64,000 nt of DNA from the NCBI GenBank assembly GCA_015183035.1, contig JACZZP010000010.1, forward strand, positions 1,426,001-1,490,000, given 5' to 3'. Every line of letters starts with the position of its first letter. The stretch's first letter is position 1. Source of the DNA: Meloidogyne chitwoodi (Eukaryota > Nematoda > Chromadorea > Rhabditida > Meloidogynidae). Position numbers and translations under genes: made by a program. Of this stretch, positions 13,001 through 22,440 are shown piece after piece. The notes beneath the pieces were generated by a model. That model had not been told where the DNA came from. It searched no databases and was given only the letters and a program-made list of their open reading frames with translations.

Positions 13001-15125
13001 AACAAGAACACTTTTCTGAAACAAGACATTTGAGTCTAAACTAAAAACATTTGATCTGAGTAAAAAATTTGAGTTTTATATAAGGATAGTAAGAGAAACA
13101 AAAGATATTTAGTTACTTAAATGTGATATTAAACTTTAAATTTAGTTTATATAAAATTTTTAAAGTAACGTTTATAAAATATTTGTTTTTAGTCTATTTA
13201 ATTAATTTTTTATCAAAAATAAGGTTTAATTTTAATTTATATATAAATAAAAAAGTTTAAAAAAAATTATTTATTTTTTTATAAATTTAAAAATATGTTA
13301 AATTGTTATATCTAAAAATTAATTTTAATCTTATCCACTAAAGTTTTGTATATTTAAATAATTGTAAACTAAAAAAAAACTATAAAAAGGTATATTTTCT
13401 TTTTTAAATATTTATTTTAAATTATTCTTTTTTATTTCAAATATTATGTCATCTTTAAGTAATATTAGTTCTTTTGATGAAATTAATTCAATTCCTTGTG
13501 GCACTGTTTTGGCGTTAGTTTTATGTTATTTTTTATATTTTGTTTTAAATTAAGTTCGTGTTGTGGTCAAGTAAATAAGGTATTTAATACTGAAAAAAAG
13601 TGTTCAATTCTTTGTGCCTGTTCTGGTGGTGAATTATTTGTTGTAACAGAATTTAAAAAAACTAACGTGGATAGTTTTTCAAAGCTTTGTGTTAAAGGAT
13701 CGGTATTTAATAAACTTCTTATCTTATTTTTTAAAATTTAGATTGTTTCTTTTTCGAATCTGAAAACTCAACGCTTTAATTTGTTACGTTTCAATGGTCA
13801 AAATTATTTTGGTACACCATTTCCTTTTGAATTTATAATTACAAACAATTCAAGCTTTTTTGTTGTGAATTCTAAAGTAAAGATTAGTGAAAATTTTTCT
13901 AATATGATTCAAGGAGAAATTTATAGTAAAAAAAATTTTTTTTAATTTATTTTTATTTTTAGAAGTGGTATGTATTCTTACTTCTAATTTCATGTTATAT
14001 GATAAGAAATTTTTTTGTGCTGTTGTAAGTGATGCATTAGGACAAAGAGCAGATTTATTTGTTGATGGCGTATCATTGGTTGAAAAATTAGGATCATTAA
14101 AATCCAAAAATCAACTTTTATTAAATAAATGTTTTGTAGTTATAAAAGGTAAAGTTTTAATAAATTAATTTGATAATAAAAAAATTAGATGAATGTTTGC
14201 AAATTCATGCCAGTGTTTGTGATATTAATATTCCGGAAGTTGGAGATTGTTCTGATTTACCAAAATTATTAACTACACCAATTAAAAGGAAAATTACAGA
14301 GACTAATCAGTATAATGATGAGATAAAAAAGAAACATATTTAATAATATGTTAATTTTAAAAATATAGGTTTTTTATAATAATATTAAATTTTTATTATA
14401 TATTTGATTTTTTTGTTTAAATTATTTGTTTATGAAACTATGAATATTTTAATTTTTGTTGTAATTTAAAAATAAAATTAAAAAGATTTGATAAGAAGTA
14501 TGAATATATAATGTATTATAAATTTAATAGATTTATTATAAAAATTTTTTTAGTTGATGTATAGGATATTTTGTAAAAAGATAAGTATTAAAATTCTGTT
14601 AATAATAAAAAGCTTATAATGGTCGATATTATGAAAAAGGGAACGAATCATTCGCAAATAATGAATGTTATAAATTTGATTATAATGTAAATTATGTGTA
14701 TATTAATCTTTTAATAAAAAGTTTTAATATTTTTGTAAATTTAAAAGTATAAATGTTTTAGACATATGTTTAAATCTAATGAGATTTTGTTAAGGTATTA
14801 TTTTTAAATTAGTTTAAAAATTTATGTCAAAAAGTTTAATTGGTTCGCCCGGTAGGGCGAACAGTTCCGCTAGTAATAATAAATAATACAATAAATACAA
14901 CACTAAAAGTATAAAAATTATTTTTATTTTTTTTAAATTATTTTTAAGTTAGAAACAACATCAAAAACAATTCGTTGTAGTAGCATAACTAATTGGCTTC
15001 CTTGGTTTATAGCTGCAACAGCTTTTATTCTTCTAATAATTATTGCTGGAGTTTCTTGTTTCTGTGTTGGGGCATCTGAAAGAAATAATAATAATAATAG
15101 TGAAAAGAAGATAATTAAAAAATAA
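10039..15125 (+). CDS. Predicted type I membrane protein with a 3.7-kb intron; unknown family
   Basis: Exons 10039..10265, 10298..10474, 10520..10734, 10775..11124, 11175..11214 and 14953..15125 give 393 residues in frame. Residues 1-18 form a signal peptide. The ectodomain has paired cysteines (including CEDKEFCEKN and CIEWIS) and a basic RQRKS site near residue 288 that could be cut by a proprotein convertase. The last exon encodes one transmembrane helix (WLPWFIAATAFILLIIIAGV) and a short Lys/Asn cytoplasmic tail. If the long intron is not used, translation would read through to a stop at 11223-11225 and give a 339-residue secreted protein. The distal exon has its own good acceptor and matches the donor phase exactly. 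It has no other donor exon nearby, which is why the long model is preferred. No known ectodomain was recognised. Confidence 0.6.
11328..11470. repeat. Degenerate AACTTGAAA tandem repeat
   Basis: About eleven imperfect copies of a roughly 12-14 bp unit around AAACTTGAAAT, just upstream of the large minisatellite and inside the predicted long intron. The ACTTGA core also occurs in the decayed copies downstream of the 15-bp array (for example GACACTTGATTTT), so the two may share an origin. Confidence 0.7.
11631..12650. repeat. 15-bp minisatellite, 68 copies
   Basis: Exactly 68 head-to-tail copies of GAGTCAGAGACGCTT (1,020 bp). The only difference visible is an A-to-T change at 11861. The unit is about half G+C in a genome that is overwhelmingly A/T. 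Because 15 is a multiple of three and only two of the six frames contain a stop, four frames are open throughout, encoding ESETL, SQRRL, SVSDS or ASLTQ pentapeptides. These frames are a property of the unit and not evidence for translation. The array lies in the predicted 3.7-kb intron of the membrane-protein gene. Confidence 0.95.
12651..13075. repeat. Decayed continuation of the minisatellite
   Basis: Copies diverge progressively with distance from the array edge: first GAGTCTGAGTCC, then TTGAGTC...GACAAT, then GACACTTGATTTT and finally fragments. This gradient is what recent amplification from one edge of an older degenerate array would leave. The long open frames here are fragments of the same unit. 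Confidence 0.75.
13446..14343 (+). CDS. Two-OB-fold, RPA-like nucleic-acid-binding protein (putative), nested in an intron
   Basis: Five exons, 13446..13513, 13555..13702, 13742..13925, 13963..14148 and 14189..14343, with 36-41 nt introns give 246 residues and close in frame. The first ~110 residues have the layout of an RPA70-type OB fold: ELFVVTEFKKTNVDSFSKL, then KGSIVSFSNLKTQRFN, then a PFPFEFIITNNSSFFVV strand, recalling the 'G-x-hydrophobic ... dyE-x-x-F' end of RPA DNA-binding domains. A second block (EIYKVVCILTSNFM...FFCAVVSDALGQRADLFVD) looks like another OB barrel. The C-terminus is short and basic (PIKRKITETN). RPA-like OB proteins bind single-stranded DNA and are also carried by some transposons. 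The gene lies on the same strand as, and inside the long intron of, the 10.0-15.1 kb gene. The assignment rests on pattern resemblance only. Confidence 0.55.
14843..14862. repeat. Perfect 8-bp hairpin in an AT-rich region
   Basis: GTTCGCCC, a GGTA loop and GGGCGAAC form a perfect inverted repeat. It is isolated and GC-rich in an AT-rich intron, about 90 bp upstream of the last exon's acceptor. Confidence 0.8.
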
Positions 15126-15695
15126 TAATATTTATTTATTTAATTTATTTAATTATTTATTGTCTAGAAGGGATGTTAATTTAAAAAAATAAATAAATAA
15201 ATTTACTTTAATAAAACCGTTTCATCCATTCTTCTTTTTTAAATCAATTTCTTTTTATTTATTTATTTCCTTATATAAATACCTAAAACAACTCAATTTT
15301 TGTTTAAATACTTTTATCGATTTTTAAACAATTTTTTCTCCTTTTTTATATTTTACGAATCATCTCCTCAATTTCATCCGCTTTGACCCCCCTCACCTTT
15401 TTCCAATCATTTTTAGCCTTTTTTACCAAAAGATGTGCAAATATGACAAAATTCATGATGAATAAGTAAAAATATTTAAAATAATAAAGACAAAAGAGAG
15501 AGAAAATGAATGAAATGAATTATTGGAAGGAGAGAAAAAGGCTTAATAATAATAAAATAAATAAATTCATTTAAACATTTAAATTATATATTTTTTTAAA
15601 TATAATTTTTTAAATATTTTAAATTATAAATATTTTTTTTAAATTTAAAAGTTAATGTTTTTAACTTACTTTTAAATATTTATTTATTTTTAAAA
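15126..15695. other. Intergenic stretch between two plus-strand genes
   Basis: About 570 bp. A somewhat more complex patch at 15340-15440 (pyrimidine-rich, CCCCCTCACC) may be promoter DNA for the next gene. No exon or repeat was recognised. Confidence 0.5.
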
Positions 15696-16696
15696 ATGAA
15701 CAATAATTCACAAATAAATAATTTCCATCAACATCCATCTTCATCTATTATTTGTAATAATAATAATTCTTTTTCTCCTAAAAGTTTAACATCAAATCAA
15801 AATATTCCTCCAACAATTAAAGTATCTTTTCCTGGTAAAATAATAATTATTATTTAATTTATTTATTTATTTTTTAATAAAAGAATCTTCTAATAATAAT
15901 ATTAAATTACCACAAAAACCTGTTAGAAATAGGCCATCTTTGCCATTTACTAAAAAAGATGGAGAACTTCTTAAAAGGAATAAAAGTACCCAAAATTGGC
16001 AAAGAATGGGAGAAGCTGTACTTTCAACACAATTTAAACAAAAACAAAAAGTTAATTAATTAATTAATATTAAAATTTAAATTAATTTTTTAGAAGACTT
16101 CAAATAATAAAATAATGTCAAATATTGTAATTTCTAAAAAAAGATATTCTACTTGGCGTAAAGATTCTCTTAGAGATTTTCAAACACCAACATTTAATAA
16201 AGTATTTATTATAATAATATATTCTTAACATATTAAAATAATTGTCAGATATTAAAAAAATAATAATTTAAATTTATTTAATTAAAAAAAAGAAAGAACG
16301 CCGAACACAAAAATCTGTCCCAAGTTCTTTAAAAACAGTTATGGCCCTTTCTGGTCTTTTTGTGTGTGGATTAATGTTATTAATTAGTGGTATTATTGTA
16401 ATATTTTCTGTAAGTTTTTATTTAAAAATTATTTATATATTTTTATTTTATAGCAAAAAGATTTACTTTTTCGAACAGTGGGTACTGGACTTTCTTTACT
16501 TGGATTAATTTTTTTATTAATTTGTGCTTTACTTCAAAGAAAAAATGTTGGAAAATGGTTTTCAGATATGAGCAGAGATTTATTTGCTCTTAGAGAAGCA
16601 CCAACAATTATTGAAAATATTGATAATAATAATAATGAAAAAAGGGAAAGTTTTAGTAGTGTTATTAATCAATTACCAGATACTTTTATTATTTAA
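15696..16696 (+). CDS. Two-transmembrane-segment protein, function unknown
   Basis: Five exons, 15696..15834, 15884..16050, 16094..16201, 16293..16409 and 16454..16696, give 257 residues and close exactly. The first ~150 residues are polar and Asn/Ser/Lys-rich, with short basic motifs (KKRYSTWRKDSL). Two hydrophobic helices follow as a hairpin: VMALSGLFVCGLMLLISGII and, after a 10-residue turn, VGTGLSLLGLIFLLICALL. A basic RKNVGKW and an Asn/Glu-rich tail follow. The hairpin with cytosolic tails on both sides resembles small TMEM or PIRT-type proteins, but no diagnostic motif is visible. No signal peptide is seen. Confidence 0.7.
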
Positions 16697-16809
16697 TTTA
16701 TTTTTAATATTTTCTAGTCAATTAATTTCATTAATATTGAAGTATTTAAAAATCTTTATTTTTTAATTCTCTAGTCTTTTATTTTTTATTTGTATAAATT
16801 TAATAAAAT

Positions 16810-17200
16810 TAAAACTAGTGGAAGCGTGCTCTACTCAGTAGTGCAGTACATGGGGAATATTAAATAATATTTGGTAAAAAAATTTGGAAATTTAAAAAAA
16901 TTTTTGGGTAAAAAAATATTTATGGGTATTGAAAAGCCCTAACGGGCTTTGGGGCGCGCTTCGCGCGCTGCTAGAAATTTTAAATATTCTTGTTAAATGT
17001 GCGGGGGTCCCAATGTTTGTTACACCTCGGGCCTTCGGCCCTCGCACCTTCATAATAGTCGATTTCCCATTATCCCTATGAAATCACGCCTTTTTTAAAT
17101 TTATTTGGCCATTTCAGTGCCACACTCAATTTGGGCACCAAAATGACCATGCCCATTGAATTCGCCATACTCGATTACCTATTGTCCCAATGTTTTATCA
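16810..17200. repeat. Start of the repeat island, with strong hairpins
   Basis: The composition changes abruptly from AT-rich to mixed. Two hairpins sit side by side: AAAGCCC-TAAC-GGGCTTT (16933-16950) and GCGCGC-TTC-GCGCGC (16954-16968). The first copy of the satellite's GGGCCTTCGGCCC palindrome is near 17030. A segment with CATGCCCATTGAATTC near 17150 recurs near 17707, so a higher-order duplication is present. Confidence 0.7.
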
Positions 17201-17942
17201 TTCTGATGGATGGAGCATCTTGGGCATCCGACCCTCGGTTCATTATTACAGATGGATGTCACACCTCGGGCCTTCGGCTCTCGGTTCATCATTTAAGATA
17301 GGTGGGCCTTCTGCCCTCAGTTCTTCATTGAAGATGGATGTCACACTTACGGCCCCTCGATTCTTCATTGCAGATGGATGTCACATCTCGGGCCTTCGGC
17401 CCTCGGTTCTTTATTGCAGATGGATTTCACAACTTGGGCGTTCGGCCCTCGTTTCTTCATTGCAGATGGATGTCACACCTCGGGCCTTCGGCCCTCGGTT
17501 CACATTGCAGATGGGTGTCACTCGGGCCTTCGGCCCTCGTTCTTAAATGCAGATGTATGTCACTCCTCGGGCCTTCGGCCCTCGGTTCCATCATTGCAGA
17601 TGGGTGTATCACCTCGGGCCTTCGGCCCTCGGTTCATCATTGCAGATGGATGTCTAACCCGGGCCTTCGGCCCTCGATTCTTCAATGCAGATGGGTCAGC
17701 GCCAACCATGCCCATTGAATTCCTCATACAATTACCCATTGCCCAATGATTTATCATTTTGATGGATGGATTACCTTGGGCCTTCGGCCCTCGTTTTTTC
17801 ATTGCAGATGGATGTCATACCTCGGGCCCTCGGTTCATCAATGCAGATGGATGTTACACCTCGAGTCGAATGCCCTTGGTTCTTCATTGCAGATGGATGC
17901 CAAACCTCGGGCCTTCGGCCATCGGTACCATCATTTTGATGG
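17200..17942. repeat. 46-bp hairpin satellite, left array
   Basis: Roughly 15-16 tandem units of about 46 bp. Each contains GCAGATGGATGTCACACC followed by CTCGGGCCTTCGGCCCTCGG, whose core GGGCC-TTC-GGCCC is a perfect hairpin. Units vary by point changes and small deletions; several drop part of the hairpin. All long open frames here, on both strands, are translations of the repeat (for example the recurring GPSALGS and ADGCH peptides) and are not genes. Confidence 0.9.
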
Positions 17943-18552
17943 ATTCACGGGGTCGGTATAGTACATGGGGCCGAGCTCGGAACATTTAATACATATCATT
18001 CGATTCCTCTCATCGAGCTGAGCACGAATATATAAGAATTTCTTACCGAAGATAAGTACCCTAAAATTTGAAAAACCATAGGGGGACCAAGCTAATTTTG
18101 GGGTGAAAAATTTAAATATAGCTCATTAGAAAGAGCTCTTCGAGACCTATCGAATGAGACCAAAATCGTCTTGATTGGACGATTTTGAACTAAGTTATGA
18201 AGGATCGAAGTTTGCTGGAAACACGTCAAACGGACCTATTGGGAGTGCTTTATGACTTCTTAATTTGGGAGCCCATCTCTCGTTGGCCTTTGGTACATGC
18301 GTTAATCTACGGCGCAAATTACAACAAAATAATTAATTCAGTGAAAAAATTAAAATGCAGCCGCAGTAATCACATCGTGGAGCTTACTCCCCCCTATGGT
18401 TTTGTGAGATTCAGTGACCTGTATCTCGGCGAGTATTCGCCTTCGGCAAGAAATTCATATATTCCAACTCAGCTCTACGAGAGGAGTCGAATGATATATA
18501 GTTCGATACCGTTTCTCGGCCCCCATGTACTATACTACAGCCGGATTCACTC
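17943..18552. mobile_element. Small inverted-repeat element (non-autonomous)
   Basis: The ends are inverted relative to each other. The left end reads ATTCACGGGGTCGGTATAGT, then ACATGGGGCCGAG. The right end is the reverse complement of a close variant (TGAATCCGGCTGTAGTATAG, then TACATGGGGGCCGAG). Similarity continues inward, imperfectly, for about 100 bp through ATATCATTCGA(T/C)TCCTCTC. The interior (18065-18190) has a module shared with other elements in this window (AGCTAATTTT...GAATGAGACCAAAAT). No transposase is encoded; the 18197-18784 open frame is judged non-genic. No target duplication was recognised. Confidence 0.55.
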
Positions 18553-18570
18553 CTCTGGACTTTGGTATCA

Positions 18571-20921
18571 CCATTTCAGCGGTAGGGGTCATTTCAGTAC
18601 TGCCAGTTCAGTACTGCCAGTTCAGTACTGCCAGTTCAGTACTGCCACTTCAGTCCCGCCACTTCAGTACGAGCCAGTTCAGTCCCGGGCCATTTCAGTC
18701 CCGCCGATTCAGTACCGCCATTTCAGTCCCAGTACAAAAGGGGCCATTTCAGTACCAGTTTTACAAAAATTATTAAAATTGTAAAAAACTCAAACAAATT
18801 ATTAAAATATAATAAAAATTTATTAAAACAAAAAATTGACAATGGCAAGGGATTAACCCTACTCCATTGTCATTGAAAATGTAAACAAAATATAATAAAA
18901 TTGACTAATGAAAAATTTGACTAAGCATTCATGTGATAATTGGAAGAGATGCCGGTAAGTAATTCAATAATTGGTTGTTGGTTTAAATATTGGTGATCAT
19001 TTGGAATTTGTTGATTATTATTTAAATAACGTTGAAGAATGTTTAAAATTCGTCTATCCGCTTCCCGGTATTTTTTCCGTTTTGGTGGAGGTTCACGTCC
19101 TGCAATAAAGCTGGCTAAATTCGCATCAATTTGTTTCTGTTCTTCTGTAAGTTTTGTAATAAACTGCCAAATTGTAGGATGGTCATGTTTAAAGGCATTT
19201 TGCAAACGCCGGTGTTGTGCCTCCACGTAGTTATTGGTGCGATCCTGCTGCATTAATGTCCTTTGATGAACGCTCCAGAACACTGGATCAAATAATGGAC
19301 GAGTACGTTCTCCATTTCGATTCCAAAGAGGTCTACCAGTGTAATTAGTTAAAAACCTGAAAAACGAATAAATTGAACAAATCCTAGAATATAGCTGACC
19401 AGTCTAGAACAGGTTGAAGTTCAATTGGTATAGCCGCCTCTACAGCATAAATTCCTGCAGTAATATCTTGAAGGGGAAGAAAAGCAATTGAAGTTATCAT
19501 TTTCGCTTTTAATGCAAATTCCGGATCAGTGTTGTACCTCTAAATTTTTGGGATTTTATTTAAATTTAGTAAAATGAATACCTGAGTTAGTCCGAACTCG
19601 CTGACTTTTTTTTTTAAATTTTTCACTAAATGAAACAGACATAAATGCACAGTGGTGTCGGGAAAAACAGTTTTAATTGCTCCTCGAATAAAAAAAATAA
19701 AAAAATACTTAAAAGATTATACCAATTGCGCCCATTTCAAAATCAATTGACACCGACTCAGGAGAAAATGCTGGCCAAATTTGCTTGATTTTTCGGAAAA
19801 GTAGTTCATAAGTTGCTGAAGATTTCGAAGTCAACAAACAGAAAAGTACCGGAAGCACCCAATTTCCTCGACTGAAAATACATTTATTTAATTTATTACA
19901 AATATGCAATTACCGAGTCATAATCACGTACAATTGATAAAAATGTGCTGGTGTAATTGAAAAGGTACCGTCCATGAATAGGGTTTTCATTTCTCCAGCC
20001 CATGTCCCAAACGATTCTCTTCCAAAAATTAACATTCTTAAAACAAAAAATAAAAAAGATGAAACTTATAAAAATAAACCTTTGCTGTTCTTCATATATT
20101 CCAGAGTCATAAAGAAGAAACAATTCAACATCTCCACCATTCCTCCTGTAGTATTGATAAGCCTCCGGGATTTGAAGCTCGTGAATTGAATTTGGAATTG
20201 GTGGAGGAGCGTGAATCTCATGACGAACCCTTTTTACTAACTAATATTGAAAAATACTTTTAAAAGTTAAACAAAATAAAAACCTTTTTAGTTGCATTTT
20301 TTGATGGAAAATTAGCCAGAATAGGAGTTTGAATTTGTTGAAGAACGCGTGTGCGTATTGCTGCTGGAGTATCCATAGTATCTTCAGCTCTTCTTTTGAT
20401 TCCCGTAACTATACGCTGAGTAATTACATTGGCAGCGCTGTTGTTACATGTGTGCTGACCTACAGTTTTCAAAAAAACATCTTCCAAAGTTGAATGCAAG
20501 CGCCCTTTACAATTAATTTCCTTCGTACCAAAATCTTCGCACCTCCAAAATTTCTTATCCTCATCAGAATTCATTTTATGAAAAACATAAAGAAATCCTT
20601 CATGTTGTAATTTATTTTTATTTCGTTTTGTTCTAATGTCTATATTTTCTTGGTGAGCCATACTAAAAGTGAAAAATATAAATAAAAGGTAAAACAAGTT
20701 ACGAAAAATGAAAAAGAAAATTTTGAAATGAAAAAAAGACTATTATTTCTGCTTAAGTTTGTTGGTACTGAAATGGCCCCTTTTGTACTGGGACTGAACT
20801 GGCGGTACTGAAATGGCGGGACTGAAATGGCCCGGGACTGAACTGGCTCGTACTGAAGTGGCGGGACTGAAGTGGCAGTACTGAACTGGCAGTACTGAAC
20901 AGGCCTGTTCCGCCATTTCAG
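18571..20921 (-). mobile_element. MULE (Mutator-like) DNA transposon, apparently intact
   Basis: The element proper is about 18580-20912. The long terminal inverted repeats (left ~18590-18757, right ~20763-20903) are nearly identical and consist internally of degenerate 12-15 bp tandem units (CAGTTCAGTACTGC, CACTTCAGTCCCGC). Inner ends match through AGTACAAAAGGGGCCATTTC. The nine bases CCATTTCAG occur directly repeated just outside both ends (18571-18579 and 20913-20921). That fits the 9-bp duplication typical of MULEs, although the left copy could also be a terminal unit because the repeat contains the same word. The single gene inside is an uninterrupted FLYWCH-MULE transposase. The element sits between two arrays of the 46-bp satellite. 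Confidence 0.8.
18921..20661 (-). CDS. MULE transposase with FLYWCH-type zinc finger
   Basis: Seven exons in minus order, 20661..20284, 20240..20080, 20036..19914, 19871..19723, 19682..19582, 19539..19400 and 19356..18921, are joined by ~40-nt introns into 495 residues without any stop or frameshift. An N-terminal FLYWCH-like finger (FWRC at 39-41, Cys51, then QHTC ending at 72) would bind the terminal repeats. The MULE catalytic core follows: MDGTFSITP (Asp ~202), SIDFEMGA (Asp ~264), HLCLFHL (the C-x-x-F-H signature) and [13 protein letters not shown] (Glu ~396). These are the expected DDE-class residues in the right order. The C-terminus has a basic [14 protein letters not shown] patch, probably for nuclear import. 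A longer N-terminus from an ATG at 20697 is possible but adds only a hydrophobic leader. Confidence 0.9.
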
Positions 20922-21245
20922 ATGGATGTCTCACCTCTGACCTTCGGCCCTCGTTCATCTTTGCAGATGGATGTCTCATCTCAGGCGTTCGGCCCTCGGT
21001 TCTTCAATGCAGATGGATGTCACTCCTCGGGCATTCGGCCATCGGTTCATCATTTCAGATGTGTCGCTCGGGCCTTCGGCCCTCGTTCTTCATTGCAGAT
21101 GGATGTCACACCGCGGGCCTTCGGCCCCCGGTTCATCAATGCAGATGGATGTCACAGTGGGCCTTCTGCCTCGTTTCATCATTGCAAATGGATGTCAGAC
21201 CTCGGGCCTTCGTCCCTCGGTTCTACATTTCAGATGGGTTTCACA
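20922..21245. repeat. 46-bp hairpin satellite, right array
   Basis: About seven units of the same satellite as at 17200-17942, in the same orientation, starting immediately after the MULE's right end. Variants include GGGCATTCGGCCATCGG and GGGCCTTCTGCCTCG. Open frames here are repeat translations. Confidence 0.9.
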
Positions 21246-21817
21246 TCATAACCCTCACATCTGGACTTTCAACCTCCGCAACTTTGTCAAAATTGACCTA
21301 AAAAATTTACAAAAAATATTTTTGGAATCACCTCGTCGAGGGCTTTCAAATGATATATCATTTGACATCTTTGCTTCATTTTTGTGATCGGCCATTTTTT
21401 GTCTCAAAATTTTAATTGGATTTTAAGCCAAAAATTTCAAAAATTCATAACTTTTTCAAAAGAAACCTTTTTTGAATATTTTCAAATTTTATTAGGTGTT
21501 AAAAATTATGCTTTATTTTATAAAAATACTTTCAAATCCAATTCTATGGAAAAATTCAAAAAAATTTCAAAAAAAACTGAAAAATTTCGAATTTTCAAAA
21601 AATCGGTCTAACTTACCCTAACCCTAAAATTTTTCAACTTTTTCTTCACTCAAAAAATATCTAATTTTTAATTTTATTTATTAAACTTTGTTTCATTCAA
21701 ATTCGACCAAAACTGGCTAAGTTAAGGTCGATAGAAATTTTCAAAAATATTCCAACAGGGGTACCCCTTTGGAAAAGTTTTGAAAAAAATTTTTCTTAAA
21801 AACGACTTATGAGGTAA
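21246..21817. other. Non-coding spacer in the repeat island
   Basis: About 570 bp of T/A-rich but complex sequence (repeated TTCAAAAA words). No gene or recognisable element end was found. It separates two satellites. Confidence 0.5.
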
Positions 21818-22345
21818 TTGTACTTTTGTACAATTGTGCTGATGTAAAATTGCACTTTTTACATTTGTATTTTTGTAATCTGTCTTTTGTAATTTTGTAC
21901 AATTGTGCTTTTGTACAATTGTACTTTTGTAAATTTTTACAATTACACTTTTGTAATTTGCACATTTGTACTTTTGCAAATTGTAAAATTGCACTTTTGT
22001 ACATTTGTACAATTGTACTTGTGTACAATTGTACTTTTGCACAATTGTAATTTTGTACAATTGTACTTTTGCACACTTGTGCTTTTGTACAATTGTACTT
22101 TTGTAAATTTTTACAATTCCACTTTTATAATTTGCACATTTGTACTATTCTAAATTGTACAATTGCACTTTTGTACATTTGTACAATTGCACTTTTGTAC
22201 ATTTGTACAATTGCACTTTTGTAATTTGCACATTTGTACTTTTGCAAATTGTACAATTGCACTTTTGTACATTTGTACAATTGCACTTTTGTACAATTGT
22301 AATTTTGTACAATTGTACTTTTGTAAATTTGTATTTGTACATTGC
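21818..22345. repeat. TGTACAATTG-type degenerate satellite
   Basis: Tandem words of the form TTGTACAATTGCACTTTTG and TTGTACATTTGTACAATTG repeat through about 530 bp with short, irregular periods (11-17 bp). Many words are self-complementary (TGTACA, CAATTG, TACAATTGTA), so the array reads similarly on both strands and is open in several frames on each. None is regarded as a gene. Confidence 0.9.
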
Positions 22346-22440
22346 TTCATAACTTTGCTTCAATTTCCACTGCTTCAAAACCTTGCTTCACATTTTCCCC
22401 TGCTTCAGAAACTTTTTGCTTCACATTTTTTCTCTTCTTT
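22346..22440. repeat. Degenerate TGCTTCA repeat
   Basis: About five imperfect repeats built on TGCTTCA plus 10-13 variable bases directly follow the TGTAC satellite. Confidence 0.7.

Noticed and set aside
12811..13044. 77-codon open frame downstream of the minisatellite
   Set aside because: Made of decayed minisatellite units; no coding signal.
14953..15125. The TM-encoding exon as a separate small gene
   Set aside because: It has no ATG and begins at an acceptor; its phase matches the donor at 11215, so it is better explained as the last exon of the upstream gene.
16933..16968. GC hairpins read as rho-independent terminators
   Set aside because: The genome is eukaryotic; such terminators do not apply, and the hairpins sit in a repeat island.
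17190..17989. Several open frames of 60-126 codons in the 46-bp satellite
   Set aside because: All are repeat translations with the same GPSAL/ADGCH peptides in different frames.
18197..18784. 195-codon open frame (MKDRSLLETRQTDL...)
   Set aside because: It runs across an inverted-repeat element interior, its end and then the MULE's left terminal repeat; no domain, and the frame is not biologically coherent.
20743..21387. Open frames over the MULE right end and right satellite
   Set aside because: They translate terminal-repeat units and satellite units, not a gene.
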